64,000 bases of DNA from Mesorhizobium sp. WSM3862 (GTDB lineage Bacteria; Pseudomonadota; Alphaproteobacteria; Rhizobiales; Rhizobiaceae). The notes under the pieces are model-generated. The model ran no database searches and was not told where the DNA came from. It saw only the letters and a program-made list of their open reading frames with translations. Shown here piece by piece: positions 1-7,223 of the stretch (positions are counted from its first letter, which is position 1; every line of letters starts with the position of its first letter). The stretch is from positions 124,001 to 188,000 of the forward strand of contig NZ_NSGE01000004.1 of NCBI RefSeq assembly GCF_002294985.1, given 5' to 3'. Made by a program: the position numbers and the translations under genes.

Positions 1-103
1 CGACCACGGTAAGCGGCTCAGCGGAAGCGGCATCGAGCGTGGCGGCAAGCGCAGCAAATGCCGCGCCGGCAAGCAGGCCGATCCTTGTCTTCAATCCGGT
101 CAT
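1..103 (-). CDS. N-terminus of a secreted protein (partial)
   Basis: The gene is cut by the window edge, so only 34 residues are visible. They begin with ATG at 103 and read as a classic Sec signal peptide: a Lys/Arg start (MTGLKTR), a Leu/Ala-rich core, and an A-S-A motif just before E-P-L-T-V-V, a likely signal peptidase I site. A start like this fits a periplasmic substrate-binding protein or other exported protein. The mature domain is outside the window, so no function is assigned. Confidence 0.6.
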   Translation of the reverse strand, partial: MTGLKTRIGLLAGAAFAALAATLDAASAEPLTVV

Positions 104-196
104 TGGAAGCAGTCTCCGTAGCGGGGCAATGCTCCCATTTCGCCGCCGCGGAGGACTTCGTTACAGCTTCACCGGTTTGTGATTGAGAGGCGCCTT

Positions 197-381
197 CCCC
201 TTCTCCCCTTGTGGGAGAAGGTGGATCGGCGCGCAGCGCCGAGACGGATGAGGGGCGCTCCAGCGGAGTGAGACGCTCGCGAGCGCGTCTGCTAGATTCT
301 TGTCTAGACTTAAGGCGCCGCCAAGCTGGAGCACCCCTCATCCGTCGCCTTCGGCGACACCTTCTCCCACAAGGGGAGAAG
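197..381. repeat. Rhizobial mosaic palindromic repeat, copy A (two modules)
   Basis: Two GC-rich modules face each other. The left (197-255) starts with a CCCCTTCTCC...GGAGAAGG hairpin and ends GATGAGGGG. The right (334-381) begins CCCCTCATC and ends in the inverse hairpin. The modules are reverse complements apart from their middle parts and are separated by about 78 bp. The layout matches RIME-type intergenic repeats of rhizobia. It lies just downstream of the TadG-like gene. Copy B at 1591 has the same module type. Confidence 0.8.
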
Positions 382-389
382 CGAGGGCG

Positions 390-1454
390 CTACTGCGTCA
401 GCACCGTCTCGGACGGCCGCTGATCGAAGGCGCATTTGCCGGTCACATTGTAGAAGAAATCGGCATTGGAAACCGGCGCCGGCACCGGGTTGCCGCCGTC
501 TTCCCAGGCCTGGTAGCCGGTCTGGCCGCAGGGCACCGAGGTGAAGATGTCGACCTTCTGGCCGGTCGCGACCTCGGGCATATCGGTGGCGCTGGTGCCG
601 ATATAGAGTCGGTTCGAGGTGTTGGGATCGTTCGACTTCAGCACCTTCGGGTTGCCCGAGGGCACATCCATTTGCAGATAGAGTTGGTCCATCTGGCTGA
701 CATCGATCACCGCGCCGGCGCCATTGGCCGGATAGAAGGTATCGGCGCAGGTCGTGACGTACTTGTTGCTGCCGCTGGTCTGGGTGATCGCCCCGCTCGG
801 CAGATTGTTGAAACTGTCGACCGTCGAGGTCGTGCAGACCTGTTTTTGCACCACGGTCGTGGTCGATCCGTTGATGGTGCTCACCGTGGTTGTGCCGTAG
901 CCCTTCGGGTCGCCATAGCCGTTGTAATTATAGCTGATCGTCATCAGCGGCTTGGCCTTGGTCTGGCCGAACTGGGTGCCGTAGAGCGTCATCGTCTTGT
1001 TCCAGTAGCCCGACACCTTCGTCACCTTGAAGGTGGACTGCACCAGCGCCGGCGCCTTGCGCACCGAGGAACCGACGCCGACATCGACCGAATTGATCCT
1101 GGCGATCTGCATGAAACTGGTCGGCATCGGATAGGCCGCCGTGGCGCTGAACGTCGCCGTGCCGTCGGCGGCGACGTTGACGGCGGTGAGCGTCGCGTCG
1201 CCCAGCCCGCTATTGGCGACATAGGCCTGCTGCAGCGCCGTCTGGCGGTCGGCCTTGGAGGTCGTGGTCGGCAGCGTGGTGATCGACAGGATCGCGGCGT
1301 CAAGCGCCTGCTGCATGTTGCTCCTGGTCGTCACCGCCGAGGTGTAGTCGACGGAAAAGCCGACCGCGAGCAGCAGCGGGATCGCCAACAGCGCCATCAT
1401 CGGCAGCATTGAGCCGCCTTGCGATCGAACGAAATCTCTTGCCGACGAGAACAT
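390..1454 (-). CDS. TadE/TadG-like pilus-assembly protein
   Basis: 354 residues. The N-terminus (F-V-R-S-Q-G-G-S-M-L-P, then one hydrophobic segment at about residues 13-35 and V-D-Y-T-S-A-V-T-T-R-S) is the TadE/G-like domain of Flp/Tad pilus proteins, followed by a long Ser/Thr-rich extracytoplasmic part with few predicted features and four cysteines near the C-terminus. Minor pilins of this type are membrane-anchored and face the periplasm. No other tad gene is adjacent, so it is an orphan. The ATG at 1454 is chosen because it leaves a short charged tail before the membrane segment; in-frame codons further upstream add an unlikely Cys/Trp-rich extension. Confidence 0.75.
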   Translation of the reverse strand: MFSSARDFVRSQGGSMLPMMALLAIPLLLAVGFSVDYTSAVTTRSNMQQALDAAILSITTLPTTTSKADRQTALQQAYVANSGLGDATLTAVNVAADGTATFSATAAYPMPTSFMQIARINSVDVGVGSSVRKAPALVQSTFKVTKVSGYWNKTMTLYGTQFGQTKAKPLMTISYNYNGYGDPKGYGTTTVSTINGSTTTVVQKQVCTTSTVDSFNNLPSGAITQTSGSNKYVTTCADTFYPANGAGAVIDVSQMDQLYLQMDVPSGNPKVLKSNDPNTSNRLYIGTSATDMPEVATGQKVDIFTSVPCGQTGYQAWEDGGNPVPAPVSNADFFYNVTGKCAFDQRPSETVLTQ

Positions 1455-1590
1455 GCCCCAACCCCATACACACCGGCAATGCAACCTGCCTGCCACCAGA
1501 GGTGGAGATATGCCCAAAATGAGTGCATGAAAGTTTAAGTGGATTTGAATTTTTGCGCGGAGGCGCCCTAACCTTCAAGCGCTTGCGCTG

Positions 1591-1757
1591 CCCCTCACCT
1601 GCCTGCCGGCATCCTCTCCCCGTATGGTAACGGGGAGAGGGGCGCCCCCATCGACGATTTCGCCAATTTGGAACGCTGCAAGAAAGGTACCGAGGCGGCG
1701 GCCAGCCCCTTCTCCCCGTCACTTACGGGGAGAAGTGCCCGGCAGGGCGATGAGGGG
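1591..1757. repeat. Rhizobial mosaic palindromic repeat, copy B (two modules)
   Basis: This fills most of the 424-bp gap between the TadG-like gene and lepA. The left module (1591-1642) carries a CTCTCCCCG...CGGGGAGAG hairpin. The right (1706-1757) carries CTTCTCCCCG...CGGGGAGAAG and ends GATGAGGGG. The modules point towards each other. It has the same architecture as copy A but with different hairpin loops. The rest of the gap shows no gene; the lepA promoter must lie at about 1760-1878. Confidence 0.75.
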
Positions 1758-1878
1758 CAGCGCCGGCCTCCGATCATTGGCCGTGTTCAGACATTGGCGA
1801 GCGTGTTTGCCTGCTCTGCTCCGATCTCCCCGGGCCCACCGCTTGCCCCTTAAACCCGCCCCTGCTAAAGCGCGCCGC

Positions 1879-3684
1879 ATGACGACGCCCCTCGACCACA
1901 TCCGCAATTTCTCCATCGTCGCCCATATCGACCATGGCAAATCCACGCTTGCCGACCGGCTGATCCAGCTCACCGGCGCGCTGGAGGAGCGCGACATGAA
2001 GGAGCAGGTGCTGGACTCGATGGACATCGAGCGCGAGCGCGGCATCACCATCAAGGCCCAGACCGTTCGGCTCAACTACCGCGCCAAAAACGGTGAGGAC
2101 TACGTGCTGAACCTCATCGACACGCCCGGCCATGTCGACTTCGCCTACGAGGTGTCGCGCTCGCTCGCCGCCTGCGAGGGCTCGCTGCTGGTGGTCGACG
2201 CCTCGCAAGGGGTCGAGGCGCAGACGCTGGCCAATGTCTATCAGGCCATCGACAACAACCACGAGATCGTCGTGGTGCTGAACAAGGTCGACCTGCCGGC
2301 GGCCGAGCCCGAGCGCATCCGCGAGCAGGTCGAGGAGGTGATCGGCCTCGACGCCTCCAATGCCGTGCTGATCTCGGCCAAGACCGGCCTTGGCGTGCCG
2401 GACGTGCTGGAGGCGATCGTCCACCAGCTGCCGCCGCCGCGCGAGGGCGACATTGCAGCGCCCCTGAAGGCGATGCTGGTCGACAGCTGGTACGACGCCT
2501 ATCTCGGCGTCATCGTGCTGGTCCGCGTCATCGACGGCGTGATGAAGAAGGGCCAGACCATCCGCATGATGGGCACCGGCGCAAAATATCTCGTCGAGCG
2601 CACCGGCGTCTTCAAGCCGGCCCGCGTCAATGTCGACGAGCTCGGCCCCGGCGAGTTCGGCTTTTTCACCGGCTCGATCAAGGAAGTGGCCGACACCCGC
2701 GTCGGCGACACCATCACCGAGGACCGCCGCCCGACGCAAAAGGCGCTGCCCGGCTTCAAGCCGGCGCAGCCGGTGGTGTTCTGCGGCCTGTTCCCGGTCG
2801 ACGCCGCCGATTTCGAGGATCTGCGCGCCGCCGTCGGCAAGCTGCGCCTCAACGACGCGTCCTTCTCCTATGAAATGGAGACGTCGGCCGCGCTCGGCTT
2901 CGGCTTTCGCTGCGGCTTCCTCGGGCTGCTGCATCTGGAGATCATCCAGGAGCGGCTGGAGCGCGAGTTCAACCTCGACCTCATCGCCACAGCACCTAGC
3001 GTCGTCTACCGCATGAACCTCATCGACGGCACGACCAAGGAACTGCACAACCCGGCCGACATGCCAGACGTGGTCAAGATCGCCTCGATCGAGGAGCCGT
3101 GGATCCGTGCCACCATCCTCACCCCCGACGACTATCTCGGCGGCATTCTAAAACTCTGCCAGGACAGGCGCGGGATTCAGGCCGACCTCTCCTATGTCGG
3201 CAAGCGCGCCATGCTGACCTACGACTTGCCGCTCAACGAGGTGGTGTTCGACTTCTACGACCGGCTGAAGTCGATCTCCAAGGGCTACGCCTCCTTCGAC
3301 TATCACCTCACCAACTATCGCGAGGGCGATCTGGTGAAGATGTCGATCCTGGTCAATGACGAGCCGGTCGATGCTCTGTCCATGCTGGTGCACCGGTCGG
3401 CGGCGGAAAAGCGCGGCCGCGCCATGTGCGAGAAGCTGAAGGAGCTGATCCCGCAGCACCTGTTCAAGATCCCGATCCAGGCCGCGATCGGCGGCCGCAT
3501 CATCGCCCGCGAGACCGTCTCGGCGCTCAGGAAGGACGTCACCGCCAAATGCTACGGCGGCGACGTGACCCGCAAGCGCAAGCTGCTCGACAAACAGAAA
3601 GAGGGCAAGAAGCGGATGCGGCAGTTCGGCAAGGTGGATATCCCCCAGGAGGCGTTCATCCAGGCGCTGAAGATGGGGGATTGA
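1879..3684 (+). CDS. lepA: Elongation factor 4 (LepA), ribosome back-translocating GTPase
   Basis: 601 residues, the normal length for EF-4. The GTPase motifs are all visible: A-H-I-D-H-G-K-S-T (P-loop), R-G-I-T (G2), D-T-P-G-H (G3) and N-K-V-D (G4), followed by EF-G-like domains and the LepA C-terminal domain with its basic tail (K-R-K-L-L-D-K-Q-K). It binds stalled ribosomes and affects translocation and initiation. The start is ATG at 1879, giving [12 protein letters not shown]; the open frame continues upstream through repeat copy B, but that part is not protein-like. It is monocistronic here. Confidence 0.97.
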   Translation: MTTPLDHIRNFSIVAHIDHGKSTLADRLIQLTGALEERDMKEQVLDSMDIERERGITIKAQTVRLNYRAKNGEDYVLNLIDTPGHVDFAYEVSRSLAACEGSLLVVDASQGVEAQTLANVYQAIDNNHEIVVVLNKVDLPAAEPERIREQVEEVIGLDASNAVLISAKTGLGVPDVLEAIVHQLPPPREGDIAAPLKAMLVDSWYDAYLGVIVLVRVIDGVMKKGQTIRMMGTGAKYLVERTGVFKPARVNVDELGPGEFGFFTGSIKEVADTRVGDTITEDRRPTQKALPGFKPAQPVVFCGLFPVDAADFEDLRAAVGKLRLNDASFSYEMETSAALGFGFRCGFLGLLHLEIIQERLEREFNLDLIATAPSVVYRMNLIDGTTKELHNPADMPDVVKIASIEEPWIRATILTPDDYLGGILKLCQDRRGIQADLSYVGKRAMLTYDLPLNEVVFDFYDRLKSISKGYASFDYHLTNYREGDLVKMSILVNDEPVDALSMLVHRSAAEKRGRAMCEKLKELIPQHLFKIPIQAAIGGRIIARETVSALRKDVTAKCYGGDVTRKRKLLDKQKEGKKRMRQFGKVDIPQEAFIQALKMGD

Positions 3685-3691
3685 GCGGCGG

Positions 3692-3712
3692 TTGGCGCGC
3701 GGAGCGCGCCAA
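3692..3712 (+). terminator. Hairpin after lepA
   Basis: A perfect 9-bp stem (TTGGCGCGC / GCGCGCCAA) with a 3-nt loop begins 8 bp after the lepA stop. There is no T-tract, so it may be a 3'-end stabilising or Rho-assisted element rather than a true intrinsic terminator. Confidence 0.45.
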
Positions 3713-3879
3713 GCCATCGATAGGCAGCGGACGCCAGCAAGCGCGACGAGTTTGAACTGATGATACCGAAGGGAACTTTGACCAAATGTTGAAGAAGATG
3801 GCGAAGTCGCCACCATCGAATAATCTTAGAAAGACTTCAAAATAGTTTTTTGGAATTTTTCCAGCGAGAATCGATGTTC

Positions 3880-3906
3880 GTGATACCGCTCTTTCGGCGG
3901 TATCAC
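3880..3906. promoter_or_regulatory. Operator-like 27-bp palindrome next to a -35 box
   Basis: Perfect 10-bp arms (GTGATACCGC / GCGGTATCAC) around a 7-nt centre end one base before the TTGACT of the promoter at 3908. Half-sites recur: TGATACCG at 3761-3768 and GTATCAC at 3941-3947. The last is exactly 41 bp from the same heptamer in the right arm (3900-3906), so sites flank the promoter. This suggests a dimeric repressor. No obvious regulator gene is adjacent. Confidence 0.5.
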
Positions 3907-3907
3907 G

Positions 3908-3937
3908 TTGACTTTTGGCTGTCAATCCCCATATAAT
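3908..3937 (+). promoter_or_regulatory. Strong sigma70-type promoter ahead of the NYN locus
   Basis: TTGACT (3908-3913), an 18-bp spacer and a perfect TATAAT (3932-3937). Matches this close to the E. coli consensus are uncommon in GC-rich rhizobial DNA. Transcription is predicted to begin at about 3943-3945. Confidence 0.6.
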
Positions 3938-3943
3938 GCAGTA

Positions 3944-4016
3944 TCACCCACCCACAGCTTGCTGTGGGCTCAAAGGCCGCAAAGGGGGCAACTCCTTGAG
4001 CGGCCTTTGCTTTTTT
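3944..4016 (+). ncRNA. Candidate short structured RNA (leader or sRNA) upstream of the NYN gene
   Basis: The interval between the predicted start of transcription and the T-tract is about 73 nt. It would fold into a CCCACAGC-TT-GCTGTGGG hairpin (3951-3968) followed by a terminator hairpin (3972-4008). No reading frame is evident. It could be an independent small RNA, an attenuator leader for the gene at 4031, or both. I match it to no known RNA family; existence is inferred only from the promoter and terminator. Confidence 0.4.
3972..4016 (+). terminator. Intrinsic terminator between the short RNA and the NYN gene
   Basis: The stem AAAGGCCGC / GCGGCCTTT (3972-3980 with 4000-4008) is followed by GC and six T residues (4011-4016). 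It ends 14 bp before the NYN start codon on the same strand, so readthrough past it would set expression of the NYN gene. Confidence 0.7.
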
Positions 4017-4030
4017 GGTAGGGGTGACCA

Positions 4031-4696
4031 ATGCGCACAATCGTCTATGTGGACGGTTTCAACCTATATTACCGGATGTTGAAAGACCGCCCATCGCTCA
4101 AATGGGTGAACCAGCTAGCTCTGGCGCAGAACGTCCTGCAGCCGGGCCACATCATCACCCGCGTAAACTACTATATCGCTAGGGTGTCCGCCCGCGCGCA
4201 TGACCCGCAGGCCCCCGCCCGACAAGCCACCTATTTGAATGCTCTCGGCACGGTACCTGAGATTGTGATCCACGAAGGCACCTTCATGATCTCGGAGCCA
4301 TGGATGCCTCTCGCCAATCCACCTCAATCAAAGCCAAACGGCTATAACTGGACGATGCCGCAGCCAGCTGTTGTGAAGGTCATAAAAAGCGAAGAGAAAG
4401 GCAGCGACGTAAATCTAGGTGTCCACTTGGTGCGCGACGCATTCCTTGATGCCTTTGACGTCGCCGTAGTCATCACCAACGATTCAGATCTCGTGGAACC
4501 AATTCGTATTGCTATCCACGAGGCTGGCAAACGCGTCGGTCTTCTCGTGCCAGTCAAATACCCGAACCAAAGCCTGATGAACGCAGCATCGTTCTATCTC
4601 AGAATTCGGCCCGGGCATTTGCGGCAATCCCAGTTTCCCGCGACGATCAACCTTTCTGGCGGTGGGTCCATAACCAAGCCCGCAACTTGGGTTTAG
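4031..4696 (+). CDS. NYN/PIN-like domain ribonuclease (LabA/DUF88 type)
   Basis: 221 residues. The NYN fold is recognised by I-V-Y-V-D-G-F-N-L-Y at the N-terminus (Asp8, Asn11), E-K-G-S-D-V-N-L-G (about 122-130, Asp126) and V-I-T-N-D-S-D-L (Asp151, Asp153): the acidic metal-binding set of PIN-like nucleases. The C-terminus (about 195-221) is Ser/Gly-rich and unlike the core. Members cleave RNA or act in RNA processing and defence islands; the target here is unknown. The gene is visibly less GC-rich than lepA, suggesting transfer. GGGGTG before the ATG could serve as ribosome site. It follows a promoter, short RNA and terminator, and converges with the small gene at 4706. Confidence 0.85.
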   Translation: MRTIVYVDGFNLYYRMLKDRPSLKWVNQLALAQNVLQPGHIITRVNYYIARVSARAHDPQAPARQATYLNALGTVPEIVIHEGTFMISEPWMPLANPPQSKPNGYNWTMPQPAVVKVIKSEEKGSDVNLGVHLVRDAFLDAFDVAVVITNDSDLVEPIRIAIHEAGKRVGLLVPVKYPNQSLMNAASFYLRIRPGHLRQSQFPATINLSGGGSITKPATWV

Positions 4697-4705
4697 CATT
4701 GCTGC

Positions 4706-4945
4706 CTATTTTGAGTCGGCAGGCGGATTGCCGATACCCTCGGTAAAGGTCACCTTCACTTTGGTAAGCCTGTAACCCTTTTTTGCAACCTCGTCCTTGT
4801 CGATCTGCGGGGCGTCTTTCCCGTCCTTTACTGCGGTCTGTATCCAATCTGCAGCGGTTGCCTCTTTGGGAAAATCGGCGCCGGTCGGGAGCACCAGCTG
4901 CAACCCGTCTTTGCCGGAAATGTGCCTGTAGTATGTGTACGTCAT
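4706..4945 (-). CDS. Small hypothetical protein
   Basis: 79 residues with no recognised family. The N-terminus is Tyr-rich (M-T-Y-T-Y-Y-R-H-I-S-G-K-D-G), the middle has alternating charged residues, and there is no signal peptide or membrane segment, so it is probably cytoplasmic. ATG 4945 is chosen because AAGGA lies 7-11 bases ahead of it; upstream in-frame codons lack a ribosome site. Its stop lies 9 bp from the NYN stop (convergent), and base composition is similarly low in GC, so both may belong to the same acquired islet. Confidence 0.55.
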   Translation of the reverse strand: MTYTYYRHISGKDGLQLVLPTGADFPKEATAADWIQTAVKDGKDAPQIDKDEVAKKGYRLTKVKVTFTEGIGNPPADSK

Positions 4946-5177
4946 TCGAAATCCTTCTTGTTGAAATTTGAGGTCGCAGCCCGATAGCGCTGCATATATG
5001 TGCAATTCCGGATTACGCAAGGTTAGCGCTTTAGCGAAGACCTGAAACGCGAACGGCTTGCCTTGTGGAGGGGCGGGCTGTTGCCAGACTCCTCTGGCTT
5101 CAGCCTAGCGGCATCCGCACCCTTTGATCCTCCCCCACCTTGGCGTATCCTCCCCTCCGGGCTTGGGGAGACACCGC

Positions 5178-5753
5178 ATGCGCTCCACCTCGGACACCGT
5201 CGCCGCGATCGGCCTCGCCGTCGGCGGCGCGTTGGGCATGGCAGGCGCCTTCGTTGCCAGCGACGCTCTGCGCGAGACGCTGTGGACCATCGACGGCGTG
5301 GGCGTCGTCGTCGCTGCAGCACTTCTCACCCTGAAATACCAGCGGCTCGGCAATGACCTCGTCGCCGCCGGCTTCCTCACCTTTCTCGCCGGCGAAAGCC
5401 TGCTTCTGGCCGGCAATGCGGCGGGCCTTGAGGCCAGCGTGCCATCCTATGTCGGCGGCATTTGCCTCTGGGCGGCGGGGCTGGTCATGGTCAGCGCGCA
5501 GGCCACTTTCGCGCTCTGGATGCGGCTCACGGCTTTCGTCGCCGCTCTGCTCTTCGCCGTCTCGGTCCTGATGATCCTGTGGGGCGCCCGGGAGCAATTC
5601 CAGCAAAAGTGCGCAGCGGTTTTGCGTCCGGAATTGCGGACAAACAAAAGAGACTTTCTGCCCACCTCGGCGCCTTTGCCCGCCGCCGGCTATCCGTTCC
5701 TGGTCCTCACCTTAATCGGCTGGATCTGGACGCTCATGAAATCGGAACGCTGA
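5178..5753 (+). CDS. Polytopic membrane protein of unknown function
   Basis: 191 residues with about six hydrophobic segments (A-A-I-G-L-A-V-G-G-A-L-G near the start, G-V-V-V-A-A-A-L-L, a central run, A-A-L-L-F-A-V-S-V-L and L-V-L-T-L-I-G-W-I-W at the end). No family is recognised. ATG 5178 follows GGGGAG. The polar stretch between the last two membrane segments (about residues 139-158) is encoded by a 44-bp palindromic repeat inserted in frame (see 5594). The next gene starts 10 bp downstream, so the two are probably co-transcribed. Confidence 0.6.
   Translation: MRSTSDTVAAIGLAVGGALGMAGAFVASDALRETLWTIDGVGVVVAAALLTLKYQRLGNDLVAAGFLTFLAGESLLLAGNAAGLEASVPSYVGGICLWAAGLVMVSAQATFALWMRLTAFVAALLFAVSVLMILWGAREQFQQKCAAVLRPELRTNKRDFLPTSAPLPAAGYPFLVLTLIGWIWTLMKSER
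5594..5637. repeat. Palindromic element inserted in frame in a coding sequence
   Basis: The ends are GCAATTCC and GGAATTGC, with an inner CAAAA...GTTTTG pair around a GCGCAGCG centre. It resembles the short rhizobial palindrome usually found between genes, and the downstream CAAACAAAAGAG tail also looks like that element. It adds about 15-20 polar residues (...Q-F-Q-Q-K-C-A-A-V-L-R-P-E-L-R...) to the host protein without breaking the frame. Confidence 0.65.
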
Positions 5754-5763
5754 GCGGGCGGAC

Positions 5764-6273
5764 ATGGCCGCGCCGCTCGAAATCCGCAACAGCGCCTCGG
5801 GCAAGATCCTGCCGGCCGTGGGCCCGTTCCTGATCGGCGGCATCTTCGGCTTCGGCGCGCTGCAGGGCGCGGCCTCGGGGGCGAGCAGCGGTCATGTGCT
5901 GTGGATCGCGCTGCTCAGCGTCGCCCTCCTGGCGCTCGGCGTCTTCATTTCGCGCGGCGCCTTCGACAATTCGGTCAAGGTCACGCTTGATCAGCGCGGC
6001 TTCCGCGATGCTCGCGCCGGTGACGTGCTGGTGCCGTGGAACAAGGTGCGGAGCGTGCGCCTCGCCTCCGGCGGCAAGGGCGCGGCGCTGCTCAATTTCG
6101 AGCTCACCGAGGAGCCGCCCGACGCCATCAAATATTCGGCCGCCAATGCGTTCGGGATAATGCCCTTCGGCAAGACCACCGTGCACATGGAGATCTCCTC
6201 GCTCGACATCCACGACCAGGACTTGATCGAGGCGGTGAAGACATTGGCGCCGCACGTGGTGGTGAGGCGCTGA
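5764..6273 (+). CDS. Membrane-anchored protein of unknown function with PH-like C-terminal part
   Basis: 169 residues. Two hydrophobic segments (about 15-37 and 45-62) are followed by a soluble part with the rhythm V-T-L-D-Q-R-G-F...V-P-W-N-K-V-R-S-V-R-L, typical of STM3941/PH-like cytoplasmic membrane domains. This is inferred from pattern only. It follows the gene at 5178 by 10 bp with the same strand, so a two-gene membrane-protein operon is likely. Its TGA stop is the first part of repeat copy C, so the element begins exactly at the gene end. Confidence 0.6.
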   Translation: MAAPLEIRNSASGKILPAVGPFLIGGIFGFGALQGAASGASSGHVLWIALLSVALLALGVFISRGAFDNSVKVTLDQRGFRDARAGDVLVPWNKVRSVRLASGGKGAALLNFELTEEPPDAIKYSAANAFGIMPFGKTTVHMEISSLDIHDQDLIEAVKTLAPHVVVRR

Positions 6274-6428
6274 TCTCCCCCCTCGAGGGGGAGATGTCGC
6301 CAAAGGCGACAGAGGGGGTCGCCGCGCGTGGAGCGCCGACGCCGTGCGGCACGAGATGAGGTCGGCGTTCTACGCGCAAGGACCCCCTCTGACCGCTTCG
6401 CGGCCATCTCCCCCTCGAGGGGGGAGAT
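6273..6428. repeat. Rhizobial mosaic palindromic repeat, copy C (two modules)
   Basis: The left module ATCTCCCCCCTCGAGG...GAGATGTCGCC ends GACAGAGGGGGTC. The inverted right module begins GACCCCCTC at 6381 and ends in the CTCCCCCTCGAGGGGGGAG hairpin at 6428. It fills nearly all of the space between the genes at 5764 and 6471. Copies D, E and F share these modules, which differ from those of A and B. Confidence 0.8.
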
Positions 6429-6470
6429 TACCGGTGCTTCCCGTGCTCTACTCCCATCGGGGACCTCGCC

Positions 6471-6818
6471 ATGATTCGCGCTCTGCTCGCCGCTCTTCTC
6501 CTCACCGCGCCGGCCTTCGCCGCCGACATGTCGGTCTTTGTCCGCAACCAGCGCTCCGACGGCGTCGCGCTGGAACTGTTCAGCCGCGACAGCGAAAAGG
6601 TCTGGCCGGGCGGCGACAAGGTTTTTCTCATCCGCCCGCAGGCGCGCAAATCCGTGCCGATCTCCTGCGAGCCCGGCGAGCACATCTGCTGGGGCGCCTG
6701 GGTGGTCGGCAACGATTCCGTCACGGCTGGCGTCGGCCCCGACAACGACCAGCCCTGCGACACCTGCTGCTTCATCTGCACTGACCACTCGACGGAGACG
6801 GTGGATCTGGCGGAGTGA
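6471..6818 (+). CDS. Small secreted cysteine-rich protein
   Basis: 115 residues. The N-terminal 18 residues (M-I-R-A-L-L-A-A-L-L-L-T-A-P-A-F-A-A) are a Sec signal peptide with an A-F-A cleavage site. The mature part has six cysteines: Cys66, Cys73 and a tight cluster at 96, 99, 100 and 103 (C-D-T-C-C-F-I-C). Such a cluster suggests disulfides in the periplasm or metal binding. No family is recognised. The gene stands alone between repeat copies C and D, both within a few tens of bases of its ends. Confidence 0.6.
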   Translation: MIRALLAALLLTAPAFAADMSVFVRNQRSDGVALELFSRDSEKVWPGGDKVFLIRPQARKSVPISCEPGEHICWGAWVVGNDSVTAGVGPDNDQPCDTCCFICTDHSTETVDLAE

Positions 6819-6825
6819 AGCTGCC

Positions 6826-6973
6826 AATCTCCCCACTCGAGGGGGAGATGTCGCCAAAGGCGACAGAGGGGGTCGGTCCGACCGGACTCGGCCTCCGGCT
6901 GCAGAACGAGGCTGGCGCTCCATGCGAGATGACCCCCTCTAGCCTGCCGGCCATCTCCCCCTCAAGGGGAGAT
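6826..6973. repeat. Rhizobial mosaic palindromic repeat, copy D (two modules)
   Basis: Same modules as copy C: the left, CAATCTCCCC...GACAGAGGGGGTC, and the inverted right starting GACCCCCTC at 6931 and ending AGGGGAGAT at 6973. Together with copy E it makes up most of the 405-bp gap between the secreted protein and the hydantoinase-like gene; the remainder shows no gene. Confidence 0.8.
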
Positions 6974-7036
6974 CAGCTGTCACACCGGCCCTCGCCTATT
7001 GCCAACATTGCAGGAATGGCGCGGCGCGGAAGTTGC

Positions 7037-7083
7037 CAATCTCCCTCCCTGAGGGGGAGATGTCCGGCAGGACAGAGGGGGGT
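7037..7083. repeat. Rhizobial palindromic repeat, copy E (single module)
   Basis: One left-type module only (CAATCTCCCTCCCTGAGGG...GACAGAGGGG), 64 bp after copy D. No matching right module is seen before the gene at 7224, so this is a solitary or decayed half of the two-module element. Confidence 0.7.
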
Positions 7084-7223
7084 GGCTTGGCGCTTAGCGT
7101 CTCAGCAAATTCTTCGAAGCCGCACCATCTCTGCTCTTGGCCCATCGCTCCCGCCTTTATCCGCCGGCCCGTATCGGCTAAGGGGCAGGCACCAAACCTC
7201 TTGCCCGGACTTGCCACCGCCAA

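Noticed and set aside
1624..1878. 85-codon N-terminal extension of the lepA frame
   Set aside because: It is encoded by repeat copy B and has no protein-like pattern; EF-4 starts at [10 protein letters not shown].
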